Source: Vibrio sp. SCSIO 43135 (lineage in GTDB: Bacteria; Pseudomonadota; Gammaproteobacteria; Enterobacterales; Vibrionaceae). Taken from it: 64,000 bases of DNA. Below are positions 6,774 through 14,875 of the stretch, piece by piece (position 1 is the first letter of the stretch; the number at the start of each line of letters is the position of its first letter). The notes beneath the pieces are model-generated. The model did no database searches. It was not told where the DNA came from and was given only the letters and a program-made list of their open reading frames with translations. The stretch is taken from NCBI RefSeq assembly GCF_023716665.1, contig NZ_CP071859.1:1612001-1676000 (forward strand). Reading direction: 5' to 3'. A program made the position numbers and the translations under genes.

Positions 6774-9629
6774 TTACGCTTTACGAATATTACAAAGGGT
6801 GACTTTCGTTTCCTGCATTAAAGTAACAGGGTCATAGCCATAGGTTGTCGCGGTGTTCGCCGCTTCACCTATCACGTATGGGTCAGTGCCTTCTGGATAT
6901 TTCGAACGTAAATCTTCGCCTTCAAACTTACCGCCGAAGTGGAACGGAATGAATGCTAAGCCTGGTTTAACACGACGAGTGACCATCGCTTTTACCTTAA
7001 TTCGGCCTTTTTCTGCACCTTCAACCCAAACCTCGTCGCCATCTTTAAAGCCAATGTCATTGGCATCTTTTGGGTTCACTTCCACAAACATTTCTTGTTG
7101 AAGCTCTGCAAGCCATGGGTTTGAACGCGTTTCTTCACCACCACCTTCGTATTCAACCAAGCGACCAGATGTCAGGATGATTGGGTATTCACCTGACTTG
7201 TCTTCTTCTTGGATCGATTTGTAGAGCGTTGGTACACGGAAGATCGCTTCTTTGTCATCCCATGTCGGATAATCAGTGACAAGGTCACGTCTTGGCGTGT
7301 AGAGCGGTTCACGGTGTAGAGGCACACGGTCTGGAAACGTCCATACGATGGCACGTGCTTTTGCATTACCAAATGGGATACAGCCGTGTTTGATCGCAAC
7401 ACGCTGAATACCGCCAGACAAGTCTGTTTTCCAGTTCTTACCTTCCGCTGCGGCTTTTTCTTCAGCGGTTAAGTCATCCCACCACCCTAATTGTTTCAGC
7501 AGTTTGTCGCTGAATTCAGGGTAACCATCTTTGATCTCACTGCCTTTCGAGTAGCTGTCTTCTGCCAGTAGGCTCTGCCCCTCGAACTCAACACCGAAAC
7601 GAGTACGGAAGTTGCCTCCGCCTTGAGCAACAGGTTTAGAGGTATCGTACAGAATATGAGTACCAGGGTGCTTCATTTCTGGCGTACCCCAACAAGGCCA
7701 AGGCATACCATAAGTATCACCGTTTGCTGGACCACCCTCTGCTTCAAGCGTTGTTTTGTGGAAAGTGTGCCAATTTTGTTGGTGTTCTTTCAGACGCTCT
7801 GGGCTCTGGCCTGTATAACCAATCGTCCACATACCTTTGTTAAACTCACGGGTAATGTCTTCGATTAGCGGTTGGTTATTCTCAACACGAATGTTTTTGA
7901 ACAGCTTGTCTGCATAACCGAGCTTCTTACTCAGTAGGTACATGATTTCATGGTCTGGTTTGGAATCGAACAGCGGCTCAACGACTTTGTCACGCCACTG
8001 AATAGAGCGGTTAGACGCCGTCACACTGCCGTAGGTTTCAAACTGGGTTGTTGCTGGTAGTAAATATACGCCGTCAGTGCGGTCGTTCATCACGGCTGCT
8101 ACTGTTGGGTATGGGTCAACAATGACCATCATATCCAGCTTCTGCATCGCTTTTTTCATTTCTGGGCCACGAGTTTGCGAGTTTACCGCGTGTCCCCAGT
8201 AGAACATGGCACGAATGTTTTCGCGTTGGCGGATGTTGTCTTTATCTTCAAGAACACCATCAACCCAACGAGAAACAGGGATACCTGCGCTGTTCATTGG
8301 TTTTTGACCGCCGTAGGCATTGTCGTCGAAACGGCTTTTCACCCAATCAAAATCGACATCCCACACTTTCGACCAATGACGCCATGAACCTTCAGACAGG
8401 CCGTAGTAACCCGGAAGCGTGTCGGAGAGAACGCCTAAGTCTGTAGCACCTTGTACGTTATCGTGACCACGGAAAATATTTGCGCCACCGCCCGATTTAC
8501 CAATGTTACCGAGCGCGAGCTCAAGCACACAGTATGCACGAGTATTGTTGTTACCAGTGGTGTGTTGAGTACCACCCATACACCAAACGATACAACCCGG
8601 GCGATTTTCGGACAAAAGCTTAGCGGTTTGGTAAACATCGGCTTCGCTTACACCCGTAACACGTTCAACTTCTGCTGGTGTCCACTTCGCAACTTCGGCA
8701 CGGATTTCATCCATACCAAAAACACGCTGACGAATAAACTCTTTATCTTCCCATTTGTTCGCAAATACATGCCATAGCACGCCCCAAATAAATGCGACGT
8801 CAGAACCTGGGCGTAAAGAAACAAAGTGATCAGATTTAGCTGCGGTTCGAGTACGGCGAGGATCCGCTACTACGATCTTACAGTTGTTCTTCTCTTTAGC
8901 GATCAAGATATGCTGCATTGCAACGGGGTGCGCTTCTGCTGGGTTCGAGCCAATAAACAGCATCGACTTACAGTTGTGCATGTCGTTGAAAGAGTTAGTC
9001 ATTGCACCGTAGCCCCAAGTATTTGCAACACCGGCTACTGTGGTTGAGTGACAAATACGCGCTTGGTGGTCAACGTTGTTCGTGCCCCAAAGCGACGCCA
9101 TCTTACGGAATGCGTAAGCTTGTTCGTTACTGTGTTTTGCACTGCCTAAGAAGTAAACTGAGTCAGGGCCAGATTCTTCACGCAACTGAAGCGCCTTATT
9201 ACCGATTTCTTCAATTGCCTGTTCCCATGAAAGCTTCTTCCATTTACCGTTTTCAAGCTTCATTGGGTATTTTAGGCGGCGCTCACCATGACCATGTTCA
9301 CGAAGTGCTGCACCTTTCGCACAGTGTCCACCAGCATTGAACGGGTGATCAAATGCCGGTTCTTGCCCTGTCCAAACCCCATTTTGTACTTCGGCGTAAA
9401 TACCACACCCTACCGAACAGTGAGAACAGATAGTACGCTTCACTTCTGTTTTCGCGTCAGGGTCGACCGATTTGGCTTGTGCTTTCTTCATCATACCCGG
9501 TGCAAACAAACCGGCACCAACCACAGCACCACCAGCAGCGAGTGAGGTATTTTTCATAAAAGATCGGCGAGAGACGCCAAGCTGATTAGTTTCTTTGCTC
9601 ACACTGTCGGAGCGTTTGACAAGTTTCAT
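6774..9629 (-). CDS. fdhA: Formate dehydrogenase catalytic subunit, molybdo/tungsto-bis-PGD, Cys type
   Basis: 951 aa. A Tat signal (SRRSFMK at residues 20-26, then a hydrophobic stretch ending AQA) sends it to the periplasm. A [4Fe-4S] site is formed by C68, C71, C75 and C103. The catalytic position is Cys193 in ARICHSTTV, where E. coli FdnG and FdoG carry selenocysteine; the codon is an ordinary Cys codon, so no SECIS machinery is needed. HSTTVAG and GAMTNSF match the active-site region, and the C-terminal part is the molybdopterin-dinucleotide binding domain (ILTSGRLVEYEGGGEETRSN). It oxidises formate to CO2, probably for anaerobic or microaerobic respiration. AGGAGATAAAGG precedes the ATG. 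Confidence 0.95.
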   Translation of the reverse strand: MKLVKRSDSVSKETNQLGVSRRSFMKNTSLAAGGAVVGAGLFAPGMMKKAQAKSVDPDAKTEVKRTICSHCSVGCGIYAEVQNGVWTGQEPAFDHPFNAGGHCAKGAALREHGHGERRLKYPMKLENGKWKKLSWEQAIEEIGNKALQLREESGPDSVYFLGSAKHSNEQAYAFRKMASLWGTNNVDHQARICHSTTVAGVANTWGYGAMTNSFNDMHNCKSMLFIGSNPAEAHPVAMQHILIAKEKNNCKIVVADPRRTRTAAKSDHFVSLRPGSDVAFIWGVLWHVFANKWEDKEFIRQRVFGMDEIRAEVAKWTPAEVERVTGVSEADVYQTAKLLSENRPGCIVWCMGGTQHTTGNNNTRAYCVLELALGNIGKSGGGANIFRGHDNVQGATDLGVLSDTLPGYYGLSEGSWRHWSKVWDVDFDWVKSRFDDNAYGGQKPMNSAGIPVSRWVDGVLEDKDNIRQRENIRAMFYWGHAVNSQTRGPEMKKAMQKLDMMVIVDPYPTVAAVMNDRTDGVYLLPATTQFETYGSVTASNRSIQWRDKVVEPLFDSKPDHEIMYLLSKKLGYADKLFKNIRVENNQPLIEDITREFNKGMWTIGYTGQSPERLKEHQQNWHTFHKTTLEAEGGPANGDTYGMPWPCWGTPEMKHPGTHILYDTSKPVAQGGGNFRTRFGVEFEGQSLLAEDSYSKGSEIKDGYPEFSDKLLKQLGWWDDLTAEEKAAAEGKNWKTDLSGGIQRVAIKHGCIPFGNAKARAIVWTFPDRVPLHREPLYTPRRDLVTDYPTWDDKEAIFRVPTLYKSIQEEDKSGEYPIILTSGRLVEYEGGGEETRSNPWLAELQQEMFVEVNPKDANDIGFKDGDEVWVEGAEKGRIKVKAMVTRRVKPGLAFIPFHFGGKFEGEDLRSKYPEGTDPYVIGEAANTATTYGYDPVTLMQETKVTLCNIRKA

Positions 9630-9639
9630 CCTTTATCTC

Positions 9640-9843
9640 CTAAAGTGTGTCGTAGTAATCACGAATATGTTGAGTTTCGCGATAGCCAGTCTTGTTTGTT
9701 TCTTTTTCTATTACTTCAACTGTTTCTGAAGCGGTTGCCACTTTGGTTGTGCCAGCGACAACTGCACCAGCAACGGCTGCAGTCGTTAAGCCTTTGAGTA
9801 GATCCCTACGGCTTGTATTCACTTCTTTGTTATCTTTCATCAT
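9640..9843 (-). CDS. Small Tat-signal protein of formate dehydrogenase loci
   Basis: 67 aa, consisting of little more than a Tat signal: NTSRRDLLKGL near residues 9-19, then an Ala/Val/Gly-rich hydrophobic stretch ending ATA, then about 30 residues ending GYRETQHIRDYYDTL. It matches my recollection of the family named 'formate dehydrogenase region TAT target' (TIGR02811), found just upstream of catalytic subunits. Its role is unknown; a part in export or assembly of FdhA is inferred from position. It lies 10 bases before fdhA and has an AAGGAAG ribosome site. Confidence 0.88.
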   Translation of the reverse strand: MMKDNKEVNTSRRDLLKGLTTAAVAGAVVAGTTKVATASETVEVIEKETNKTGYRETQHIRDYYDTL

Positions 9844-9916
9844 TGCTTCCTTACCTTACGGTAGATCTTTTTGGAGGCTTACTGCCTCTCTATCGATATG
9901 ATCGAGTACTGCTCGA

Positions 9917-10558
9917 TTACTCGTAATCAGTGACGTTTTTCACATCAATTTTTAATTTGTGTTTTGCGCTTTTTGTGTTCACACTGAAGCGAACCTGCTC
10001 TAGCGTTAAGAATGCTTGGCACAACTGCGAAGCTGCGACATAAAACTTCGCGCTTTCCGCACGACTTAGTTGATCAGTGAATGAACTAAACCACGGTGCG
10101 ATATGCTTGTTGAAAACCGCTTGTTGCAAAGCTTCTTCTTCCGTTGTGAGCATTGCCATCACTTCACACAGTGCTGCAATATGATCTTCAGGTTCTTTCA
10201 CTTGATCACTACGCTCAATACCAAGCAGCTCTAAGTCGTGTCTGATATCCGCCAGCGGCTTTTCCATCATTGAGCCGGTGCGGTGCCATGAACCAAAAGG
10301 CACCACCTCGCCACGACCAATACCAATAAACAGCTCTTGGTACTCTTCTTCCAAGGCTTGCTGATCAGAATCGCTAGCCGCTCGCTGAATAGCGAGCCAC
10401 GCCTTTTGCATTTCACTTTCTGCTTGCTCAACGTCCAGATAGGTTAAAAAGCCAATCATTTCTTGCGTAGGTGCGTTACGGAAAAGCGCAGAAAGAACCA
10501 AGTAAATCTCGGTTCTTAATGTCTGTTCATGTTCTTGCTTTTGATTGTTTTCCAACAC
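9917..10558 (-). CDS. TorD/DmsD-family maturation chaperone
   Basis: 213 aa, all-helical character, with no membrane or signal segment. The pattern of TorD-like chaperones is present: EYQELFIGIGRGEVVPFGSWH near the middle (residues about 70-90) and PEDHIAALCEVMAML near 121-135. These proteins bind the Tat signal or apo form of a molybdoenzyme and hold it until cofactor insertion. FdhA is the evident client given the operon. The start is a GTG at 10558, three bases after AGGAG. It sits between the polyferredoxin gene (six bases) and the small Tat gene (73 bases). Confidence 0.85.
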   Translation of the reverse strand: MLENNQKQEHEQTLRTEIYLVLSALFRNAPTQEMIGFLTYLDVEQAESEMQKAWLAIQRAASDSDQQALEEEYQELFIGIGRGEVVPFGSWHRTGSMMEKPLADIRHDLELLGIERSDQVKEPEDHIAALCEVMAMLTTEEEALQQAVFNKHIAPWFSSFTDQLSRAESAKFYVAASQLCQAFLTLEQVRFSVNTKSAKHKLKIDVKNVTDYE

Positions 10559-10564
10559 AAGCTC

Positions 10565-12226
10565 CTAATATTTCAATTGCTTCAATGGGTCTTGAGCCAT
10601 TGAGTCAAACATGTCGATCACACGGCAGTCCTCACACATCGCAATGCGGTTAATGGCTGCTTCATCAGAGAAATGAGAGTGACCGCGTAACTTATCTTGC
10701 AGCATATCAATCATCGATTGAGGTGCAAATGGCTTGTGGCAGCGAATACATTCAGCGGCTTTTTCTTGATGAATCACCACCGCCTTTTGTCGCTCCTCTT
10801 TCACCCAATTCATTCGTGGTGTAAGGCTAAGTACGTTTTCGGGACAAGCCTTTTCACACAGCCCACATTGAACACAATCTTGCTCAACGAATTTGAGCGA
10901 CGGTGAAGTGCCATCTGTATGAAGTGCGCGCGTAGGACAAACCGCTACACAACTCATACATAATGTGCAGTCTTTGCTTTCACACGTCACATTACCGTAC
11001 GGCGCATTCGCAGGAAGCGGAACAATGTTCTCAACCGGAATGCGTGACGCAGACATGGCATCTAAAGCACTGAACAAGCGCTGACGCTTATTCCCCTGCA
11101 AATCGCCAAGAGATAAGTCGAATGAGTCAGTGCATAACGTCGGCGCACCTTCACGCAGAGATTCTAGATAGAGAATATCGATTGTCTCTTTTGCAATCCC
11201 GAGTTGGCCGAGTAGCTCTTGAGCAATGCCAACTTCACTGTTAAGTACTCGAATAATGGTTTGTGGCATAAAACGAGATGCAGCAAATAGCACTTGAGTT
11301 GCGCCATTAACCAAAGCCGCAAACCAAGTATCAATTCCAATAGATGGAAGCTCTTCCACGACAACTGGAATCACGTTCTCTGGTAGCGCCTTTAATGCCA
11401 TTACGTTGTATGACTCATGACGAGAGCTACAAATAAGAACGATAGGATCAACACCACCGGCTTGTTCATAGTTAGCTAACGTGCGCTCAATAAACTTTTG
11501 CGTATCGTCTGGATTAGGTAGCGCATAGTGAATGGCTTCGGTTGGGCAGCTGGTCGCACACGTTCCTACCCCTTGACACAAATACGGGTTTATTTCGATT
11601 TTGTGCCCCGTTCTGTCACTGCCTTCACTGGTTAACGCACCAGCTGGACAAGCATCAACACAACGCTCACAGCCTTTCACGCCACGAGAGCTGTGCGCGC
11701 ACAAGTCGGTATCAAGGCGGAAAAACTTCGGCTTATCAAACGTGCCCATTAAGGTCGGAATCTCTTCCAAGGCTTCAGCAAGCTTCGGATAACCGCGTCC
11801 AACGGGGTAATATCCCGGGACAGGCACTTCCTCAGTCATGCAACTGCTTAGACATAAATCCAATACCACATCAAAGCAGTCATGATTAATCGCGACTTTA
11901 GCTAGATTGCTCGTACTGCCCTTATTTTCGATCAGCACTTCAAAGGTGCCTAAAAAGCCAGACACTTGAACTGAATTAGCGTAGTAGATTCCTGTTTGCT
12001 CACCTTTCTGCCCGTCAGTAGACAAGAGCGTTAAACTGGTTAACTCAGGAAGCTGTGCCGCAGCGCTTTCAATGATAGCCGTTGGGCCGATAATCAGCGT
12101 GTTACCACCACTTTCATAGCTTACCGTTGGTGGAATCAAATTGGTTAGCTCAACCGTATTCTCAAACGCATACAGTCTGGCTTGGCCATTTTTGGAAGTT
12201 GCTTCTTGTAGTAATTCTTTAAGCAT
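10565..12226 (-). CDS. Cytoplasmic polyferredoxin, first gene of the fdh operon
   Basis: 553 aa with no signal peptide. Four ferredoxin-type motifs are visible in two pairs: CERCVDACPAGAL and CQGVGTCATSCPTEA near residues 185-230, then CTLCMSCVAVCP and CVQCGLCEKACP near 415-465. A C-terminal CIRCHKPF and CEDC pair may hold another metal. Between the pairs is a region with no family I can name (VLICSSRHESYNVMAL). It would carry four [4Fe-4S] clusters and transfer electrons in the cytoplasm, perhaps during FdhA maturation or cofactor redox activation; this is inference. It is the first gene after the sigma54 promoter at 12381-12397, and the ATG at 12226 follows GGAAC. Confidence 0.85.
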   Translation of the reverse strand: MLKELLQEATSKNGQARLYAFENTVELTNLIPPTVSYESGGNTLIIGPTAIIESAAAQLPELTSLTLLSTDGQKGEQTGIYYANSVQVSGFLGTFEVLIENKGSTSNLAKVAINHDCFDVVLDLCLSSCMTEEVPVPGYYPVGRGYPKLAEALEEIPTLMGTFDKPKFFRLDTDLCAHSSRGVKGCERCVDACPAGALTSEGSDRTGHKIEINPYLCQGVGTCATSCPTEAIHYALPNPDDTQKFIERTLANYEQAGGVDPIVLICSSRHESYNVMALKALPENVIPVVVEELPSIGIDTWFAALVNGATQVLFAASRFMPQTIIRVLNSEVGIAQELLGQLGIAKETIDILYLESLREGAPTLCTDSFDLSLGDLQGNKRQRLFSALDAMSASRIPVENIVPLPANAPYGNVTCESKDCTLCMSCVAVCPTRALHTDGTSPSLKFVEQDCVQCGLCEKACPENVLSLTPRMNWVKEERQKAVVIHQEKAAECIRCHKPFAPQSMIDMLQDKLRGHSHFSDEAAINRIAMCEDCRVIDMFDSMAQDPLKQLKY

Positions 12227-12378
12227 TGCTCAGTTCCATTTGGGTATATGGATATTCTGTTCAACCTTCAGTGTAGTTAGCGTTAAGAAACTTGCTGAAT
12301 AATCAACTGAGTAACGCTTGATTATTATGCACTCGATCGTGTTGCTAACTTACCTTAAAGTTGGTACTGAACAGCAAT

Positions 12379-12398
12379 TTGCAATCTACGTGCCAAAC
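12379..12398 (-). promoter_or_regulatory. Sigma54 promoter of the fdh operon
   Basis: On the minus strand: TTTGGCACGTAGATTGCAAA. TGGCACG and TTGCA are perfect -24 and -12 elements, with GG (12394-12393) and GC (12382-12381) exactly ten bases apart. Transcription would begin near 12369, about 140 bases before the polyferredoxin ATG. Confidence 0.85.
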
Positions 12399-12404
12399 AA
12401 TATT

Positions 12405-12420
12405 TATTGAATATTCAATA
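12405..12420. promoter_or_regulatory. 16-bp perfect palindrome next to the fdh sigma54 promoter
   Basis: TATTGAATATTCAATA is perfectly self-complementary and lies just upstream of the -24 element, between it and the enhancer-like palindromes. It may be an operator; the binding protein is unknown. Confidence 0.4.
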
Positions 12421-12457
12421 AGATAGTGAAGAATTTAAGTATGACATGCATATTAAA

Positions 12458-12490
12458 AAGCCACTTGAGACAAAATGTCGCAAGTGGCTT
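12458..12490 (-). terminator. Terminator after DUF3306, containing an enhancer-like palindrome
   Basis: AAGCCACTTG (12458-12467) pairs with CAAGTGGCTT (12481-12490), followed on the minus strand by TTTTTAAT. The loop itself holds GACAAAATGTC, the palindrome shared with the tup promoter region. Confidence 0.75.
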
Positions 12491-12542
12491 ATTGGTAATT
12501 CAGTCAAAATGTACCTATTTTTCGTGTGGTATATTTTGTCCC
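12467..12542. promoter_or_regulatory. Cluster of GGGACA-N3-TGTCCC palindromes, candidate enhancer for fdh
   Basis: Three 15-bp dyads lie in a row: GAGACA-AAA-TGTCGC (12467-12481), CAGTCA-AAA-TGTACC (12501-12515, weak left half) and GGTATA-TTT-TGTCCC (12528-12542). The nearest is centred about 92 bases upstream of the -12 element of the fdh sigma54 promoter. The same motif occurs twice upstream of tupA at nearly the same distance and once near fdhD. The third dyad lies inside the DUF3306 coding end. Confidence 0.6.
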
Positions 12543-13165
12543 AAACTAACGCTGCCGTGTTGGCTTGTTATACGTTCTTGAGCAAGTAAAGTGTCTGAAC
12601 CCTTAGGTACTGTGTTTTTATACAGACCACCTACCTTTCCCGTGTCACCAGCGCCTTCGTCACCCTCTACTACCGGTAAATCATCAGTATCACCATGCTC
12701 GGCTGACTCCTCTTTCGCCACCATGGCTTCTTCCACTACAGTGTCTTCATTTGGTGATTGTGCACTTTCTATTGACTCTTCAGGCTTGTCTTTAACCCAG
12801 TCTCTAAGTTTATCGGCAACACCCTCAGACAAGGATTGTAAATTGCTGTAATCGTCATCGTAATCATCAAGCCCATCGCGAACGTTAAACTCCTCAGACA
12901 AAAATAGCTTTCTCAATGCCGCTTTTTTGATGCTCTCAGAAGCTTCTGATGTCAGTAGGCTTGCCACAGACATTTGTTCCTCTGGTTCAGTCACCTCAGA
13001 AGCAATGGACGAGTCTACTGGCAGTTCAACATCAGTATTTGGCTCGACGGTATTAGCTTGCAAGCTCTCATCTTGCAGGTCGCTTTCTTCAGCAAGCTCG
13101 TTTGAACGTTCTTGAGGATCTTCTAACTTGCGCTGAGACCAGCGACTAAAGAAATTAGTTGCCAT
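12515..13165 (-). CDS. DUF3306 protein of the formate dehydrogenase locus
   Basis: 216 aa. It begins MATNFFSRWSQRKLE, the short amphipathic start typical of the DUF3306 family that accompanies formate dehydrogenase genes. The rest is acidic and low in complexity, with blocks such as LFLSEEFNVRDGLDDYDDDY (the conserved part) and RDWVKDKPEES. No membrane or metal-binding motif is seen. The function of the family is unknown. The gene overlaps the DUF3305 stop by 11 bases, so the pair is co-translated, and its last bases contain a candidate enhancer palindrome for the fdh operon. Confidence 0.85.
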   Translation of the reverse strand: MATNFFSRWSQRKLEDPQERSNELAEESDLQDESLQANTVEPNTDVELPVDSSIASEVTEPEEQMSVASLLTSEASESIKKAALRKLFLSEEFNVRDGLDDYDDDYSNLQSLSEGVADKLRDWVKDKPEESIESAQSPNEDTVVEEAMVAKEESAEHGDTDDLPVVEGDEGAGDTGKVGGLYKNTVPKGSDTLLAQERITSQHGSVSLGQNIPHEK

Positions 13166-13619
13166 TCGCGCGCCCAGCCCCTTTGCGTTTTTTACGCCTT
13201 ACTTCTAGCAATTCACCATGACGACCAATAAACGCTTCCATCCAAGCTTGTACCGGCAGAGGCATATCGAACGACAGCACTTGGTTGTCACCATCCATAT
13301 ATTGGCCAGCAACGGTTTGTGAAGCGGTGAGAAGCTGTATGATAGGCGTCTCGCCAGAATCTACATTATCCATAACTAAAAACAGCTTGGGTTGTTGGGA
13401 GCTAAGGTTAAAGCGGTAGTCTGTTCGCTCGTCTCTGTGCAGTTGCAATAAACACACATCTTTAGTGTCGCTGGTTGGGGCTAAATTGAATCCCGTTAAC
13501 TGCCATTGAGTTGTTACCCAAATACCTGTCTTAATTTCCTGTTCGACACGTTGAACCCCGATGTCCCAAGTAGTGTCAGTTTTCTCGTATTGTCTTTCGA
13601 TTTCGTTAGTTTCAGACAT
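13155..13619 (-). CDS. DUF3305 protein of the formate dehydrogenase locus
   Basis: 154 aa from the ATG at 13619, which has GGAAGGG close upstream; a start at 13676 would add 19 residues of unlikely sequence and has no ribosome site. Family features are VGVQRVEQEIK-like and VTTQWQLTGFNL sequences near the start and LPVQAWMEAFIGRHGELLEVRRKKRKGAG at the end (quoted in parts: LPVQAWMEAF, RHGELLEV, RKKRKGAGR). It is always found with DUF3306 and formate dehydrogenase genes; its function is unknown. It has no signal or membrane segment. It is transcribed from a sigma54-type promoter at 13722-13735, divergent from fdhD. Confidence 0.8.
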   Translation of the reverse strand: MSETNEIERQYEKTDTTWDIGVQRVEQEIKTGIWVTTQWQLTGFNLAPTSDTKDVCLLQLHRDERTDYRFNLSSQQPKLFLVMDNVDSGETPIIQLLTASQTVAGQYMDGDNQVLSFDMPLPVQAWMEAFIGRHGELLEVRRKKRKGAGRANGN

Positions 13620-13669
13620 AGCCCTTCCACTTTCGGTTTTCAAGACCGGTTTTCGAGACAGATTGCGAT

Positions 13670-13684
13670 AGGACATTCTGTCTT
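13670..13684. promoter_or_regulatory. GGGACA-type palindrome between DUF3305 and fdhD
   Basis: AGGACA-TTC-TGTCTT, a 15-bp dyad fitting the GGGACA-N3-TGTCCC motif seen upstream of fdh and tupA. It lies about 30 bases downstream of the probable DUF3305 start site and about 180 bases upstream of the fdhD promoter. Enhancer-binding proteins can act from either side. Confidence 0.5.
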
Positions 13685-13719
13685 ATTGTTTGGTCTAAAA
13701 GTTACTCTTTACTAGTACA

Positions 13720-13737
13720 TAGCAATAACTACGCCAC
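13720..13737 (-). promoter_or_regulatory. Sigma54 promoter of DUF3305/DUF3306
   Basis: On the minus strand: GTGGCGTAGTTATTGCTA. GG (13735-13734) and GC (13723-13722) are ten bases apart, with TTGCT at -12 and TGGC at -24. Confidence 0.7.
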
Positions 13738-13856
13738 TGTCTTAATCAATGAAAAATTCGCCTGAACCCGCTGCATCGCATGGGCAAACGGGTTTACCTC
13801 TCACTTTTATTTGATAAATTTTAGAATAGTTCGCGGTTTTCGCCGTCTAGATTATG

Positions 13857-13875
13857 TTGGAATAGGAATTGCTAC
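13857..13875 (+). promoter_or_regulatory. Sigma54 promoter of fdhD
   Basis: TTGGAATAGGAATTGCTAC: GG at 13859-13860 and GC at 13871-13872, ten bases apart, with TTGCT at -12. It lies about 50 bases before the fdhD ATG. The -24 element lacks the usual CAC after TGG. Confidence 0.65.
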
Positions 13876-13921
13876 TCGCAAATAACGAAAATCACGCCCA
13901 GCACGAATCATCAAATAGGAT

Positions 13922-14764
13922 ATGAATGTGGTAAAGCCAAATATTATCAAAACCAGTGAAAACCCTCTCCAGACAATCGAAGTCGAAGTATTTGATGAAT
14001 ATGGCGAAAGACTAACAAAGCAAATCGCCTGTGAACGCCCATTGACAGTCATGCTCAATTGGAAAGAGATCGTCACGCTGATGACTTTAGGTTCACGCCC
14101 TGAAGCATTAGTTCTTGGCTACTTAAAAAACCAAAGCTTCCTTTCCGATCCTGAAGCCATTGAATCAGTCATTATCGATTGGGAGACACACAGTGCTGCA
14201 GTCGTTACCAAAGAAAATACCGACCATCTTGAAAAAGCGCTGAAAAAGAAAACTGTCACATCCGGCTGCGGACAAGGCACTATGTACGGGAATGTGATGA
14301 AGCAACTTGAGAACTACCAAGTGCCTCAAACGCAGATCAAACAATCTGAGATCTACGCTGCTCTTGAAGCGTTAACCCACTACAACGATACCTATAAAAA
14401 AGCGGGTGCGGTGCACGGATGTGCGATCTGCAGAGACGATGAAGTCCTTTCCTTCGTCGAAGATGTGGGTCGCCATAATGCAGTTGATACACTTGCGGGT
14501 GAAATGTGGCTTAACCAAGAGACGGGCGAAGACAAGATTTTCTACACCACTGGCCGCTTAACTTCGGAAATGGTTATCAAAGTCGCTCAAATGGGCATTC
14601 CTGTCTTATTATCGCGATCAGGTGTCACACAAATGGGACTCGACCTCGCAAGAAAATTCGGCATAACAACCATTGCTCGAGCGAAAGGCCTTAGATTCCA
14701 AGTCTTTACCGGAGCTGAAAAGATTCAGTTCGATGTAAAAGGTGAATCTAACCAAAATCAGTAA
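13922..14764 (+). CDS. fdhD: FdhD formate dehydrogenase accessory sulfurtransferase
   Basis: 280 aa, cytoplasmic. FdhD carries sulfur from a cysteine desulfurase to the Mo/W-bis-PGD cofactor of formate dehydrogenase, which is inactive without it. Family features are RPEALVLGYLKN near residues 59-70, EDVGRHNAVDTLAGEM near 167-182 and FYTTGRLTSEMVIKVAQMGIPVLLSRSGVT in the C-terminal half (quoted in parts: TGRLTSEM, GIPVLLSRSG). The usual CGxCG loop reads SGCGQGT here, so only C116 of the two loop cysteines remains; further cysteines occur in GCAICRDDE. AGGAT lies just before the ATG. It is divergent from DUF3305 with a sigma54-type promoter of its own. Confidence 0.92.
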   Translation: MNVVKPNIIKTSENPLQTIEVEVFDEYGERLTKQIACERPLTVMLNWKEIVTLMTLGSRPEALVLGYLKNQSFLSDPEAIESVIIDWETHSAAVVTKENTDHLEKALKKKTVTSGCGQGTMYGNVMKQLENYQVPQTQIKQSEIYAALEALTHYNDTYKKAGAVHGCAICRDDEVLSFVEDVGRHNAVDTLAGEMWLNQETGEDKIFYTTGRLTSEMVIKVAQMGIPVLLSRSGVTQMGLDLARKFGITTIARAKGLRFQVFTGAEKIQFDVKGESNQNQ

Positions 14765-14875
14765 TTTGCAAAACACCTCTCATAAGCTATTAGTTTTATA
14801 ACCGCTGAAATAAAAAGTTCACATAAGATTCATATTCAGCGCAATTAGACGTCATTGGCTAAATGGGAGGTGTGC

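Noticed and set aside
8451..9545. Series of 60-112 codon open frames on the plus strand opposite fdhA
   Set aside because: All lie antisense to a long conserved catalytic subunit, with no start signals or family features. They result from the codon bias of fdhA.
13765..13794. Inverted repeat AACCCG ... CGGGTT as a terminator
   Set aside because: The stem is only six bases with a long loop and has no T run. It lies between two divergent promoters, where a terminator makes little sense. It is kept only as a possible binding site.
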